64,000 bases of DNA, from assembly GCF_033100795.1 (NCBI RefSeq), contig NZ_JAWLVI010000004.1, forward strand, positions 248,001-312,000, read 5' to 3'. The position numbers were made by a program, and so were the translations under genes. The notes beneath the pieces were generated by a model. The model saw nothing but the letters and a program-made list of their open reading frames with translations, was not told the DNA's origin and did not search any database. Positions 16,273 to 25,051 of this stretch are shown here, in pieces (position 1 is the stretch's first letter; each line of letters starts with the position of its first letter). Origin of the DNA: Pseudothioclava sp033100795 (GTDB lineage Bacteria; Pseudomonadota; Alphaproteobacteria; Rhodobacterales; Rhodobacteraceae).

Positions 16273-17229
16273 ATGGCTGCAGATGCCCATCCCCGCAATC
16301 CCGGCACGGCGCTTTCGCCCGACTGGTTCAGGGATATCCGGATCAACCGCCCCGCTGCCGAGGCCCGCGCGGCAGAGATCGGCACGCGGCGCTCGCTGAA
16401 GAAAAACTATCAGGCGGCATGGCTGGTCAATGCGATCCGCTGCATCGACCTGACGACGCTTGCGGGCGACGATACGGAGTTGCGCGTGCGCCGCCTGTGC
16501 GCCAAGGCGCGCCGCCCTTTGGCCGACCATATCCTTGAGGGGCTGGGGCTGGAGGCGGTGCAGACCGGCGCCGTTTGCGTCTATCCGACGATGGTGGGGG
16601 CAGCGGTGCGCGCGCTGGATGGCTCGGGGATTCCCGTGGCCTCGGTCGCGACAGGGTTTCCGGCGGGGCTGATGCCGCTCGCGCTGCGTCTGGCCGAGAT
16701 CCGCTATGCCGTGCAGGAGGGCGCCGCCGAAATTGACATCGTCATCACCCGCGCCCATGTTTTAAGCGGCAACTGGTCCGCCCTTTATGACGAGATTTCC
16801 GCCATGCGCGAGGCCTGCGGCGACGCCCATATGAAGGCGATCCTGGCCACGGGCGATCTGCAAACGCTTGGCAATGTCTACAAGGCTTCGATGGTCGCGA
16901 TGCAGGCGGGCGCCGATTTCATCAAAACCTCGACCGGCAAAGAGGCGGTCAATGCCACCCTGCCCGTCTCGCTGACGATGGTCCGTGCGCTGCGCGATTA
17001 CGGCGCGCGCACCGGCGCGAAGATCGGCTTCAAACCGGCGGGGGGGCTGAAAACCGCCAAGGACGCGCTTTCGTGGCAAGTCCTGATGAAAGAAGAGATG
17101 GGCAACGATTGGCTGCGCCCCGATCTGTTCCGCATCGGCGCCTCCTCGCTTCTGGGCGACATCGAACGCCAGCTTGAACACCATGTCACCGGACGCTACG
17201 CGTCCTCGTCTCGCCACGCGTTTGCCTGA
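16273..17229 (+). CDS. deoC: Deoxyribose-phosphate aldolase
   Basis: DeoC splits 2-deoxyribose 5-phosphate into glyceraldehyde 3-phosphate and acetaldehyde through a Schiff base. This protein has 318 residues, in the range of the longer alphaproteobacterial and eukaryotic-like DERA enzymes. The Schiff-base Lys is in ADFIKTSTGKEA near residue 218, and the second catalytic Lys is in IGFKPAGGLKT. The frame is open from 16120, but the ATG at 16273 follows AAAGGACA and matches the family start. The stop is 7 bases before the ALDH16-type gene, whose enzyme could take the acetaldehyde product. Confidence 0.95.
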   Translation: MAADAHPRNPGTALSPDWFRDIRINRPAAEARAAEIGTRRSLKKNYQAAWLVNAIRCIDLTTLAGDDTELRVRRLCAKARRPLADHILEGLGLEAVQTGAVCVYPTMVGAAVRALDGSGIPVASVATGFPAGLMPLALRLAEIRYAVQEGAAEIDIVITRAHVLSGNWSALYDEISAMREACGDAHMKAILATGDLQTLGNVYKASMVAMQAGADFIKTSTGKEAVNATLPVSLTMVRALRDYGARTGAKIGFKPAGGLKTAKDALSWQVLMKEEMGNDWLRPDLFRIGASSLLGDIERQLEHHVTGRYASSSRHAFA

Positions 17230-17236
17230 GGGAAAG

Positions 17237-19585
17237 ATGCCGACAGTGAAAGAAATCCTCGACACCATGGACTATGGCCCTGCCCCCGAAAGCACCACCG
17301 AGGTGCGGGCCTGGCTGGAGACGCGTGGCACATTCGGCCATTTCATCGACGGGGCGTTCGTCCTTGCGAGCGACAGCTTCGCCACCCGCAACCCCGCGAC
17401 CGCAGAGGTTTTGGCACAGGTCGCTCAGGGCAGCGGGGCCGACATCGAAACCGCCGTTACCGCCGCGCGGCGCGCGCAGCCTGCATGGGCCGCTTTGTCT
17501 GGACACGAGCGCGCCCGCTGGCTTTATGCGCTGGCCCGCCACCTGCAAAAGCGCGCACGGTTTCTGGCCGTTCTGGAAACGCTGGATAACGGCAAGCCGA
17601 TCCGCGAAAGCCGCGATATAGATATTCCGCTGGCGATCCGGCACTTCTATCACCACGCCGGTTGGGCCGAGATGGCCGAGGCAGAGTTCCCCACCCTTGC
17701 CCCGCATGGCGTCTGCGGCCAGATCATCCCGTGGAACTTTCCGCTGCTGATGCTTGCGTGGAAGGTGGCGCCCGCGCTGGCGGCGGGTAATACCGTTGTC
17801 CTCAAACCCGCCGAGCAGACGCCGCTGACCGCGCTTGCCTTCGCCGAAATCTGCGCCGAGGTCGGCCTGCCTGCGGGCGTCGTGAATATCGTCACCGGCG
17901 ACGGACGCACAGGGGCGGCACTGGTGGGAGCCAAGGTGGATAAGATCGCCTTTACCGGCTCGACCGAGGTGGGCCGGATGATCCGCCGCGCGACCGCCGG
18001 CAGCGGCAAGGCGCTGACGCTGGAACTTGGCGGCAAGTCACCGTTCATCGTTTTCGCTGACGCTGATCTGGACGCCGCCGTCGAGGGTGTCGTGAATGCC
18101 ATCTGGTTCAACCAAGGGCAGGTCTGCTGCGCGGGGTCGCGTATCCTGGTTGCGGAAAGCGTCGCCAAACTCTTTACCGAACGTCTGACCGCTCGGCTGC
18201 AAAAGCTGCGCACGGGCGACCCGTTGGACAAATGCACTGACATGGGCGCGATCGTCAGCCCCGAACAACTCTCGCGCATCCGCGCGCTGGTCGCGCAAGG
18301 CGAAGCCGCTGGAGCGACCCTCGTCCAATGCGAGGGGCAGCTGCCCGCGCAAGGCTCGTTCTATGCGCCGGGCCTTTTGATGGGGGCCGATCCCGCCAAT
18401 CCGGCCTCGGTCGAAGAGATTTTCGGCCCGGTCGCCACGCTGACCTCCTTCCGCACCCCTGACGAGGCCGTGCAACTGGCCAATAACACGCGCTATGGGC
18501 TGGCGGCCTCGATCTGGTCGGAAACCATCACGCTCGCGCTTGATATTGCCGCACAAGTGAAGGCGGGGGTTATCTGGATCAACGGCACCAACCTCTTCGA
18601 CGCCGCCGCGGGCTTTGGCGGGATGCGCGAAAGCGGTTTTGGTCGCGAAGGCGGGCGCGAGGGGATGGAGGCCTATCTCAAGCCGTCCGCCCCCCCGAGG
18701 GCCATGCCCGAGGCGGCAGCGGGGGGGCTCGATGCCGCCCCGATGCCGGGCGCCCCGTCCGCAGGGCAGCCCGCCATTGACCGCACGGCCAAGCTGTATA
18801 TCGGCGACAAACAGACCCGCCCCGACAGCGGTCACAGCTACCGCGTGGCTCCGCAGGGGCGCGAGATCGGCCTCGCGCCGCTTGGCTCGCGCAAGGACAT
18901 CCGCAACGCCGTCGAGGCCGCGCACAAGGCCGGAAGCTGGGGCAAGACCACGGGCCACAACCGCGCACAGGTGCTTTACTATCTGGCCGAGAACCTTGCC
19001 GCCCGTCAGGCCGAATTCGAAGCCCGCCTGACCGAGATGGGCGCCGACCCGTCCGAGGCTGACGCCACCATCCGCCGCGCCTTCTATTACGCAGCCTGGG
19101 CGGACAAATTCGACGGCGCCGTCAAATCTACCCAAAGCGCCAAGGTGACCCTTGCGATCAACGAACCTTGGGGCGTGATGGGGGTTGTCTGCCCCGATGC
19201 CAGCCCGCTTTTAGGGTTTGCCTCGCTTGTCCTGCCCGCGATTGCGATGGGCAACCGCGTGGTGGTGGTGCCATCCACCTCGATGCCCTTTGCTGCCACC
19301 GATCTTTATCAGGTCTTCGACACCTCGGACCTGCCGGGCGGGGTGGTGAACATCGTCACGGGTGCCAAGGATGAGCTAGCGAAGACGCTCGCACAGCACG
19401 ATGACGTAGCGGCGCTTTGGTATGTGGGTGACGCGCAGGGCCGCACGATGGTCGAGGCCGAAAGCGCGGGCGACCTCAAGGCCACTTGGGCCATCGGGAA
19501 CCGCGACTGGACAGATGCACAGGGCCGCGATTTCCTGACCCGCGCGACCCAGATCAAAACGATCTGGGTGCCCTACGGCACCTGA
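17237..19585 (+). CDS. Two-domain aldehyde dehydrogenase of the ALDH16 type
   Basis: This 782-residue protein has two ALDH-like domains. The first (about 1-500) is complete: ELGGK with the general-base Glu near 263, and GQVCCAG with the catalytic Cys at 297. The second (about 530-782) keeps the fold segments NEPWGVMGVVCP and PGGVVNIVTGAK but shows no ELGGK motif and no catalytic GQxC segment, so it is probably non-catalytic and structural. This is the arrangement of ALDH16, described in animals and in marine Rhodobacterales such as Loktanella. The ATG at 17237 follows GAGGGAAAG. Placement 7 bases after deoC suggests it oxidises the acetaldehyde from deoxyribose breakdown; that substrate is inferred. 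Confidence 0.9.
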   Translation: MPTVKEILDTMDYGPAPESTTEVRAWLETRGTFGHFIDGAFVLASDSFATRNPATAEVLAQVAQGSGADIETAVTAARRAQPAWAALSGHERARWLYALARHLQKRARFLAVLETLDNGKPIRESRDIDIPLAIRHFYHHAGWAEMAEAEFPTLAPHGVCGQIIPWNFPLLMLAWKVAPALAAGNTVVLKPAEQTPLTALAFAEICAEVGLPAGVVNIVTGDGRTGAALVGAKVDKIAFTGSTEVGRMIRRATAGSGKALTLELGGKSPFIVFADADLDAAVEGVVNAIWFNQGQVCCAGSRILVAESVAKLFTERLTARLQKLRTGDPLDKCTDMGAIVSPEQLSRIRALVAQGEAAGATLVQCEGQLPAQGSFYAPGLLMGADPANPASVEEIFGPVATLTSFRTPDEAVQLANNTRYGLAASIWSETITLALDIAAQVKAGVIWINGTNLFDAAAGFGGMRESGFGREGGREGMEAYLKPSAPPRAMPEAAAGGLDAAPMPGAPSAGQPAIDRTAKLYIGDKQTRPDSGHSYRVAPQGREIGLAPLGSRKDIRNAVEAAHKAGSWGKTTGHNRAQVLYYLAENLAARQAEFEARLTEMGADPSEADATIRRAFYYAAWADKFDGAVKSTQSAKVTLAINEPWGVMGVVCPDASPLLGFASLVLPAIAMGNRVVVVPSTSMPFAATDLYQVFDTSDLPGGVVNIVTGAKDELAKTLAQHDDVAALWYVGDAQGRTMVEAESAGDLKATWAIGNRDWTDAQGRDFLTRATQIKTIWVPYGT

Positions 19586-19671
19586 GTAGCAACAAGCTCT
19601 AGGCCCATGCCCACATCGCATGATAGCTTGATCCGGGTAGTTTTTGCCCGGAACTGTTTTGCGAGTCTGCT

Positions 19672-20466
19672 ATGTATCTGCGTATTTTTCTGCTCGTGCA
19701 ATTTCTGATGCTGGGGCTTCTGGGAAGCGCCGTCTGGGCCGAATTTCTGTCGCTCAAAGAAATTTTGGCCCCGGCGATGGTGATCTTCTCCTCGATGGGG
19801 GCAATCGTGGTGGCAACGCATTCGCTGTCCGAACACACTCGTCAAAACAAGCTCAAGGCCACAATCGAAAAGGTCGACAAGGATTTTCCGTTGCGCGACA
19901 CTCACTATGCCTCCGGCGTAGGGAAGCTTGCGGCTTCGCTTGGCCAACGCCCCGACCCGAGCGCCCCGCCCAGTTTTCATGAACTCAATCAGGCGGTCGA
20001 TACGCTCAGCAGTGAAGAGCACGCCAAGATCAAAGAAATCATCAACTATTACAATGATATAGCCCGGGGCATCCAGCAGGGCGCCTATGATGAGCTCTGG
20101 GTTCTGAATTCCCTTAGCGGGGTGCATGTGGCCATCTGGATGGAGGCTTGGCCATTCATTCAGTGGCATCGTGAACTCGACCGGCGCACCGCCAACAGCT
20201 ACCGGCTGGAAGAGCTGGCGGGCTATACGCCCATGTATTTCAGCTATGAAAGCTGGGTGCGGCGGGCCATCGGCGACAAGCCGCTTTACCAGATCCCGCA
20301 TACACATGGCCTGCAGCACACTTTACGGCTGGTTGGCGACAACGCGGCCGGTAAGGCTCCCGCCCCGCTCAGCTTGCCTGCTGACACAGCCGCATCGGAA
20401 ACCGCACCGACCGCCTCGCAAATGGCCCTGCGCTTTATCTCGCGGCGCGATCGCAGCCATTGCTGA
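19672..20466 (+). CDS. Membrane-anchored DUF4760-like protein
   Basis: This 264-residue protein of unknown function starts with two hydrophobic segments (MYLRIFLLVQFLMLGLLGS and about 28-46), then a helical cytoplasmic or periplasmic part. The middle, IKEIINYYNDIARGIQQGAYDE, resembles DUF4760 proteins; this family call is by memory of the pattern and not searched. The C-terminal 60 residues are Ala/Pro/Thr-rich and look disordered. No clear ribosome site precedes the ATG. It is convergent with the seven-gene membrane cluster that ends at 20472, only 5 bases away. Confidence 0.75.
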   Translation: MYLRIFLLVQFLMLGLLGSAVWAEFLSLKEILAPAMVIFSSMGAIVVATHSLSEHTRQNKLKATIEKVDKDFPLRDTHYASGVGKLAASLGQRPDPSAPPSFHELNQAVDTLSSEEHAKIKEIINYYNDIARGIQQGAYDELWVLNSLSGVHVAIWMEAWPFIQWHRELDRRTANSYRLEELAGYTPMYFSYESWVRRAIGDKPLYQIPHTHGLQHTLRLVGDNAAGKAPAPLSLPADTAASETAPTASQMALRFISRRDRSHC

Positions 20467-20471
20467 AAGGC

Positions 20472-21125
20472 CTATTTCCGCGGCTTGCCCTTCCAGGTGC
20501 CAAACCAGCCGCGCGCCTTGTCGCCTGCGGCATCCGCGCGGTCTCCTAACTCGTCCCATGCGTCTTCGGCATCCTCGATCAGCGGGTCGATCGAGCGCTG
20601 GCGGAACTGGCGCCACATCGCGCGCAGCGTCAGCACGATCAGCAAAAGCACGGTCAGCAGGATGATGTTCATCCACGGAATGATCCGCTGATCGGGGCTG
20701 TCGACCTCGTAGATACCGACCGCGTTCGGGAAGATCGAGATCAGCTCGGAGCGCCAGCCGTAATGCGTGACCACCGCCCATTTCGGCGCCTCGCGGGTCG
20801 AACGCAGATCGTCAGCTTCGGTTTGCAGGCTTGCCGTGTCGAACTTGAAATAGGGCGGCCAGCCCCAGCCGGTATCCTCGTTGCGATAGACCATGGTCGC
20901 GCCATCGGCCTTGACCGCCTGAATGAACTGGACGTCACGATTGACCAGCGTCGCGGACTGATCCTCGGGCGAGGCCCAGAAGATCCGCGTCCAGTCGCCC
21001 AGATCCTGCCGCTCCTGATAGGTGCCAACAATCCGCACCACATCATGCTGGGGCAGATTGTAGTGGAAGAACGAAAACAGGATCAGCGCAACCAGCGCGT
21101 AGAAGGTCCATTTCACATAAGCCAT
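20472..21125 (-). CDS. DUF1523 family membrane protein
   Basis: This 217-residue protein begins with one membrane helix (YVKWTFYALVALILFSFFHY) followed by the family motif LPQHDVVRIVGTYQ. A soluble, probably periplasmic, domain spans about 28-165, a second helix about 170-190 (PWMNIILLTVLLLIVL), and the tail is charged and acidic-basic. The domain appears repeatedly in alphaproteobacteria without a known function. It is the last gene of the minus-strand operon that starts at 27262, 7 bases after the preceding gene. TGAGG lies before its ATG. Confidence 0.85.
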   Translation of the reverse strand: MAYVKWTFYALVALILFSFFHYNLPQHDVVRIVGTYQERQDLGDWTRIFWASPEDQSATLVNRDVQFIQAVKADGATMVYRNEDTGWGWPPYFKFDTASLQTEADDLRSTREAPKWAVVTHYGWRSELISIFPNAVGIYEVDSPDQRIIPWMNIILLTVLLLIVLTLRAMWRQFRQRSIDPLIEDAEDAWDELGDRADAAGDKARGWFGTWKGKPRK

Positions 21126-21132
21126 GACAGCC

Positions 21133-21408
21133 TCACGAGTTGAAATTCATAAAATAGAGGAGCACTCCGAACAGGCAGATCGGCACGATCACCACCAGCC
21201 AGACCAGCTTGCGCTTGAGGCTATGTTCATAGCCCGACATCCCCTCGTCGATATAGGTGTCGCGCGGGGGCAGCCCTTCGCCCGACACCTCATCCCATTC
21301 GTTTTCAAGGTCTTCGCGCTTGAGCGAGCGCATGTAGATCAGCATCAGCCAATAGGCGATGGTCAACCCGACCAGACCGAAAATCATCAACCGCAAGAAA
21401 CCGATCAT
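21133..21408 (-). CDS. Small two-helix membrane protein
   Basis: I do not recognise this 91-residue protein. Two hydrophobic segments, about 2-22 (IGFLRLMIFGLVGLTIAY) and 68-88 (LVWLVVIVPICLFGVLLYF), flank an acidic loop (EDLENEWDEVSGEGLPP) and a basic stretch, which suggests a hairpin with a soluble loop. The ATG at 21408 overlaps the stop of the preceding gene (ATGA), so the longer reading from 21435 is rejected. It belongs to the seven-gene cluster. Confidence 0.8.
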   Translation of the reverse strand: MIGFLRLMIFGLVGLTIAYWLMLIYMRSLKREDLENEWDEVSGEGLPPRDTYIDEGMSGYEHSLKRKLVWLVVIVPICLFGVLLYFMNFNS

Positions 21409-22769
21409 CGCCGCCCCCGCAACACCGCGCCCCACGGCCCGACAAGCTCAACCGGATCACGCTCGGGTTCGGCGCGCCCTCCGGCCTCGTCCTCGTGCAT
21501 CGAGGGTTCGCTTCCGAACAGCGCCTCACGTACACCGGCCTTGTCGATCTGATACTCTTTCTCAAGGAACTTCGCCACATAGGCTTTTTTCGCATCGGGC
21601 CATGTCGCGTAGAGGCGGTAGAACAGCTCTTTGTGGCAGATGAATAACTGGCGCACGTCCAGCGGGCCAAGCTCTGACAAAAGCATGTTCACCAACGTTT
21701 TCAGCGGCCCTTCCGCGGCCCGCAGCGTATAGAAATAGCCCGGATGGCGGCTGTCGATCCGCGGCCAGGGACCGCCCGCCTCTTTCCAACGCAGAAGGGC
21801 CGCGAGCGCCTGGAATTCCTCCGGCAGGTCCGGCCCCAGACGCTGCGCGATCTGGCGCAATTCGCGCCGCGATCCGTCGCCAAGGTTTAGCCCCAGCCGC
21901 GAGGCCGCCTCGATCAGGATAAAGTCCATCTTCTGGCGCAGCACAGCCCCCGCATCGAACCCCTTCGCGCCGATGATCGGCTCAACAAGGCCATTCAGTT
22001 GCAGGAACTTCGCGATCTCGTTGCGGTTCTCATGGCCAAAGACATAGCGGATCGGCAAGGTTCCAAGCGCAGCGCGATCGCCCATGCAAATCGCCGCCGG
22101 ATGCGTCACCGAGCGGAACATATAGATGCCACCGAAATGCGAAGTCCAGAAATCCTCGGTCACGAATTGTGTGGCCTTCAGGGAGACCGGATTGCGTGTC
22201 ACATCTCCGGTCTTTCCCGCGATTTCAATCATCTGCCCGATCAGAGCCTCATCGAACCAGGCGTCGCGTTCTTGCCGGAACCGTTCGATCAGACCCGCCA
22301 GCTTTTGCGCCTCGGCCACATGGTTGCCCGTCGTATCGGCCACCACCACCATCGAGCGAATGTCGAACAGGCGCGCAGGCGTGGCCAGTTCGTAGACGGT
22401 ATCCTCAAGCTCGCCTGCCACCGCATCGCGAGCCGTCAGGCTGAAGAGCTGCGCCTCGTTCTCCTCGATAAAGAGACGCAGGATCGCGCGCTCCATCGAG
22501 AAGGTCGCATTCAACAGCGGCGCAGTTTTCTGTTCGGTCGAAAGCAGAATGAACTGCCGGTTCACACCGTTGGGGTTGAGATACAGATGATCGCCCAATT
22601 CATCGCCCACCTCGGGGCTATAGCCCGAAATGTCGATGTGGAACTCGGTCTGTTTGGTCTCCGGCTTGCCCAGATGGCGCAGCGCGCGGTTATAGCGCGC
22701 GACAAGAGCCGGCGCATCGACCCGCACGAGGTTTCCAAACATCAGACCTTTGTCGATCAGGCGTCTCAT
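21405..22769 (-). CDS. Uncharacterised DUF6638-like protein
   Basis: This 454-residue soluble protein starts MRRLIDKGLMFGNLVRVD. I associate it with DUF6638 from memory, without a search. No transmembrane helix, signal peptide or enzyme motif is evident. It is a mixed alpha/beta protein with long helical parts in the second half (KMDFILIEAASRLGLNL onward) and a charged, Glu/Arg-rich C terminus. It lies 9 bases after one small membrane protein gene and is translationally coupled (ATGA) to the next. Its steady place between an AAA+ ATPase and membrane subunits suggests a substrate or adaptor role, which is inference. Confidence 0.8.
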   Translation of the reverse strand: MRRLIDKGLMFGNLVRVDAPALVARYNRALRHLGKPETKQTEFHIDISGYSPEVGDELGDHLYLNPNGVNRQFILLSTEQKTAPLLNATFSMERAILRLFIEENEAQLFSLTARDAVAGELEDTVYELATPARLFDIRSMVVVADTTGNHVAEAQKLAGLIERFRQERDAWFDEALIGQMIEIAGKTGDVTRNPVSLKATQFVTEDFWTSHFGGIYMFRSVTHPAAICMGDRAALGTLPIRYVFGHENRNEIAKFLQLNGLVEPIIGAKGFDAGAVLRQKMDFILIEAASRLGLNLGDGSRRELRQIAQRLGPDLPEEFQALAALLRWKEAGGPWPRIDSRHPGYFYTLRAAEGPLKTLVNMLLSELGPLDVRQLFICHKELFYRLYATWPDAKKAYVAKFLEKEYQIDKAGVREALFGSEPSMHEDEAGGRAEPERDPVELVGPWGAVLRGRR

Positions 22770-22778
22770 CGTGCCCCG

Positions 22779-23084
22779 TTACGCCCCCTTCTTTTGCGCC
22801 CAGATCCGCCCGAGCTTGGCCAGAACCGCAAAAACCAGAACCGGCACGAAGGAGATCACATAGACGCCCGCCAGCACCTCACGCGGGGAGTTCCCGCCCT
22901 TGCAGCTTCCTTCCGCGAAGAAATCCATCAAGAACCCCAGCCCGCAATTCGTGGCCGCCCCATAGAAGGCGGGCACCAGCACGCCGAGCGGAATGACAAG
23001 GAAAAGCTTGCTCCAGCTGTTCTTCGACAGCCAGAACCCGATCATCAGGCAAATAATCAGCAAAAACGCGAGGAAACTGTTCAT
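22779..23084 (-). CDS. Small membrane protein
   Basis: This 101-residue protein has three likely hydrophobic segments: about 2-18 (SFLAFLLIICLMIGFWL), 28-45 (LFLVIPLGVLVPAFYGA) and 73-93 (GVYVISFVPVLVFAVLAKL). Two Cys (in NCGLGF and SCKGG) sit in the loop after the second segment. The start codon overlaps the stop of the AAA+ gene (ATGA), implying coupled translation with the ATPase. I do not recognise the family. Confidence 0.8.
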   Translation of the reverse strand: MNSFLAFLLIICLMIGFWLSKNSWSKLFLVIPLGVLVPAFYGAATNCGLGFLMDFFAEGSCKGGNSPREVLAGVYVISFVPVLVFAVLAKLGRIWAQKKGA

Positions 23085-25018
23085 GGTCTACCCTCCAGAT
23101 AGCGCCGCTTGGCCTCTTGGGTGCGGTTCATGTCGCGCACCATGCCCTCGATCGCGGCTTCGTCAGACTTATCCGCATAACGGAACTCGCTGTCGGCATA
23201 GCGGTTGATCTCTTGAATGACCATCTCGACCGTGATCGGGCGGCGCAGATCGGCGATCATCGCGGATTTCTCGTCATAGGGTTTGAACAGGAACAGATCG
23301 GGGTTTTCCATCCATTCATCGGGCAGTTCGAAATCCATCGCCCGCACCTTCACCGCGTCGGTGATGTTCTTGATCGCGCGGCCGGTGAAGCGGTCGTCCG
23401 CCTCTTGGATGGCTTTCAGATAGGCGCCCAGTTTCGCGACGGTATCCAGCGGCCCGACGCGATCCGAAACCGCCGCGAAGACCGCCTGAAGCCCGGCCTC
23501 ATGCGGGCGGCTGTGCCCCTCGAACGAGGCAGCCACCGCGCGTTTGATCTGTTGGGCTGCATAAAGCTCGTGCTCGCCCAAGGGGATCGCGTGGTTCTTG
23601 CCCAGCAAAAGCGCCAGAATATCAATGTAATCCTCGCGGGTTTGCGGGCCATCCACCAGAAACCGCGCCCCCGCCCGTTGACGCAGCGCATCGTCCACAT
23701 TCTCGGGGTAGTTCGAGAACATCCCGAAGGTGCAATTGCCGCGCACCACGGTATTCGCGCCCGCGAACGCCTCCATCAGAACGGCCGTCACCTCTTGCTG
23801 GCCCGCCGAGGATTGCCGGTCGCCGCGCTTGCCCGCGATCTGGTCGATGTCGTCCACCGTGCCAAACCCGATCACATGCGGGTCCATCACATTCTGGATA
23901 AACGCCTTGGCATTCTGGCCCGACTTGCCCTGATAGCTGTCGATATTGTCGATGCCGAAGTTCTGATAGCGGAACGGGTAGCCTGCGTTCTGGCAATAGT
24001 CGTTCAACAGACCCGCCATCATCTGGATAAGCGTGGTCTTGCCGGTGCCGGGTTTGCCGTCCCCCATGAAGGTAAAGATGAAGCCGCCCATTTCGGCAAA
24101 GGGATTGAGGCGGCGCTCGAAATCATAGGCCATCAGCATCTTGGCCAGACGCATCGCCTGATATTTCGCGATATGGTTGCCGACCACCTCATGCGGCTTT
24201 TTGAACTGCATCGTCAGGACCGAGCCCCGCGCCGCACGCGCTGGCGCAAAGCCCGAGATCGGCAGGTCGTCCGCCTCGATCCGCCAGACGGCCTGCGTGA
24301 AAGCGCCGATCCGCGCGGCCCCTTCGCCGCGCTGGCGGACCCGCTCCATCAGCGCCTCGGCATAGGCCATGACAAGCGAAACAAGCTGCCCGTCGTCCTC
24401 TGCCCGCGCGCCGATGATCTGGTCCAGTTCCCACAAGGCGCCGTGCAGGGCGAGTGGCGCGTTATCGGTCAGGATTTCCTCGATATCGCCAACATCGGCG
24501 CTGGTTTCGCCCGCATTGGGGGCCAACAGAAAGGCGCTGGCGTTGGCGAAAACAGAGAGCACGGCCAAGGCTTCGGCACTTAGAAGATCGGTGAATTCGG
24601 CGCGACGCGCTTCGGGCAGGCGCCCTTCAAGATTGGCCTTTTTCAGCTCGTTCAGGCCGGTGATTTCCGAAAACGCCTCGCCGATCGCCAGCGCGATCGC
24701 CAGCCCACGACGAAGGCTTTGCAGCACTTGCGCCTGCGCGGGTGTAGGCAGGTCATCCTCGCCCACGGCCTCGATCCGGTCAGCCAGCCGCACGCCATCG
24801 GGGCGCGTGACCGCGCGCGTCACCAGCCCCGGCGTGGTAGAACGGAACCGCCGCCCCGTCGCAGCCACCCCGCTTGAGCGCTCGGGCGCAGGCGTTTCGA
24901 CCTTGGGTTTGCCGAAGCGCGGCGCATGGTCAAACCCCGTCAGCATGGCCGCCGCAGCCCCGTAATGGGCGCGGATCGCCTCTTCCCGAAGTTCCATTTC
25001 GTCGCGCGCTGCACTCAT
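23081..25018 (-). CDS. AAA+ family ATPase
   Basis: This 645-residue protein has a roughly 300-residue N-terminal helical region unlike known families and a central AAA+ module. Walker A is GDGKPGTGKTT near residue 321, and a Walker B-like acidic pair is in VIGFGTVDDIDQ near 383. A sensor-1-type segment, TFGMFSNYPENVDDALRQR, follows, with possible arginine-finger residues; the helical lid comes after it. It is a soluble protein and would use ATP to remodel a partner. It is the third gene of the seven-gene cluster and overlaps the following small membrane gene by 4 bases. Its client is unknown; the neighbours, a coiled-coil protein and membrane proteins, are the best candidates. Confidence 0.88.
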   Translation of the reverse strand: MSAARDEMELREEAIRAHYGAAAAMLTGFDHAPRFGKPKVETPAPERSSGVAATGRRFRSTTPGLVTRAVTRPDGVRLADRIEAVGEDDLPTPAQAQVLQSLRRGLAIALAIGEAFSEITGLNELKKANLEGRLPEARRAEFTDLLSAEALAVLSVFANASAFLLAPNAGETSADVGDIEEILTDNAPLALHGALWELDQIIGARAEDDGQLVSLVMAYAEALMERVRQRGEGAARIGAFTQAVWRIEADDLPISGFAPARAARGSVLTMQFKKPHEVVGNHIAKYQAMRLAKMLMAYDFERRLNPFAEMGGFIFTFMGDGKPGTGKTTLIQMMAGLLNDYCQNAGYPFRYQNFGIDNIDSYQGKSGQNAKAFIQNVMDPHVIGFGTVDDIDQIAGKRGDRQSSAGQQEVTAVLMEAFAGANTVVRGNCTFGMFSNYPENVDDALRQRAGARFLVDGPQTREDYIDILALLLGKNHAIPLGEHELYAAQQIKRAVAASFEGHSRPHEAGLQAVFAAVSDRVGPLDTVAKLGAYLKAIQEADDRFTGRAIKNITDAVKVRAMDFELPDEWMENPDLFLFKPYDEKSAMIADLRRPITVEMVIQEINRYADSEFRYADKSDEAAIEGMVRDMNRTQEAKRRYLEGRP

Positions 25019-25051
25019 TGTCTGCCTGCCTTACCCTAAACCAATACCGCG

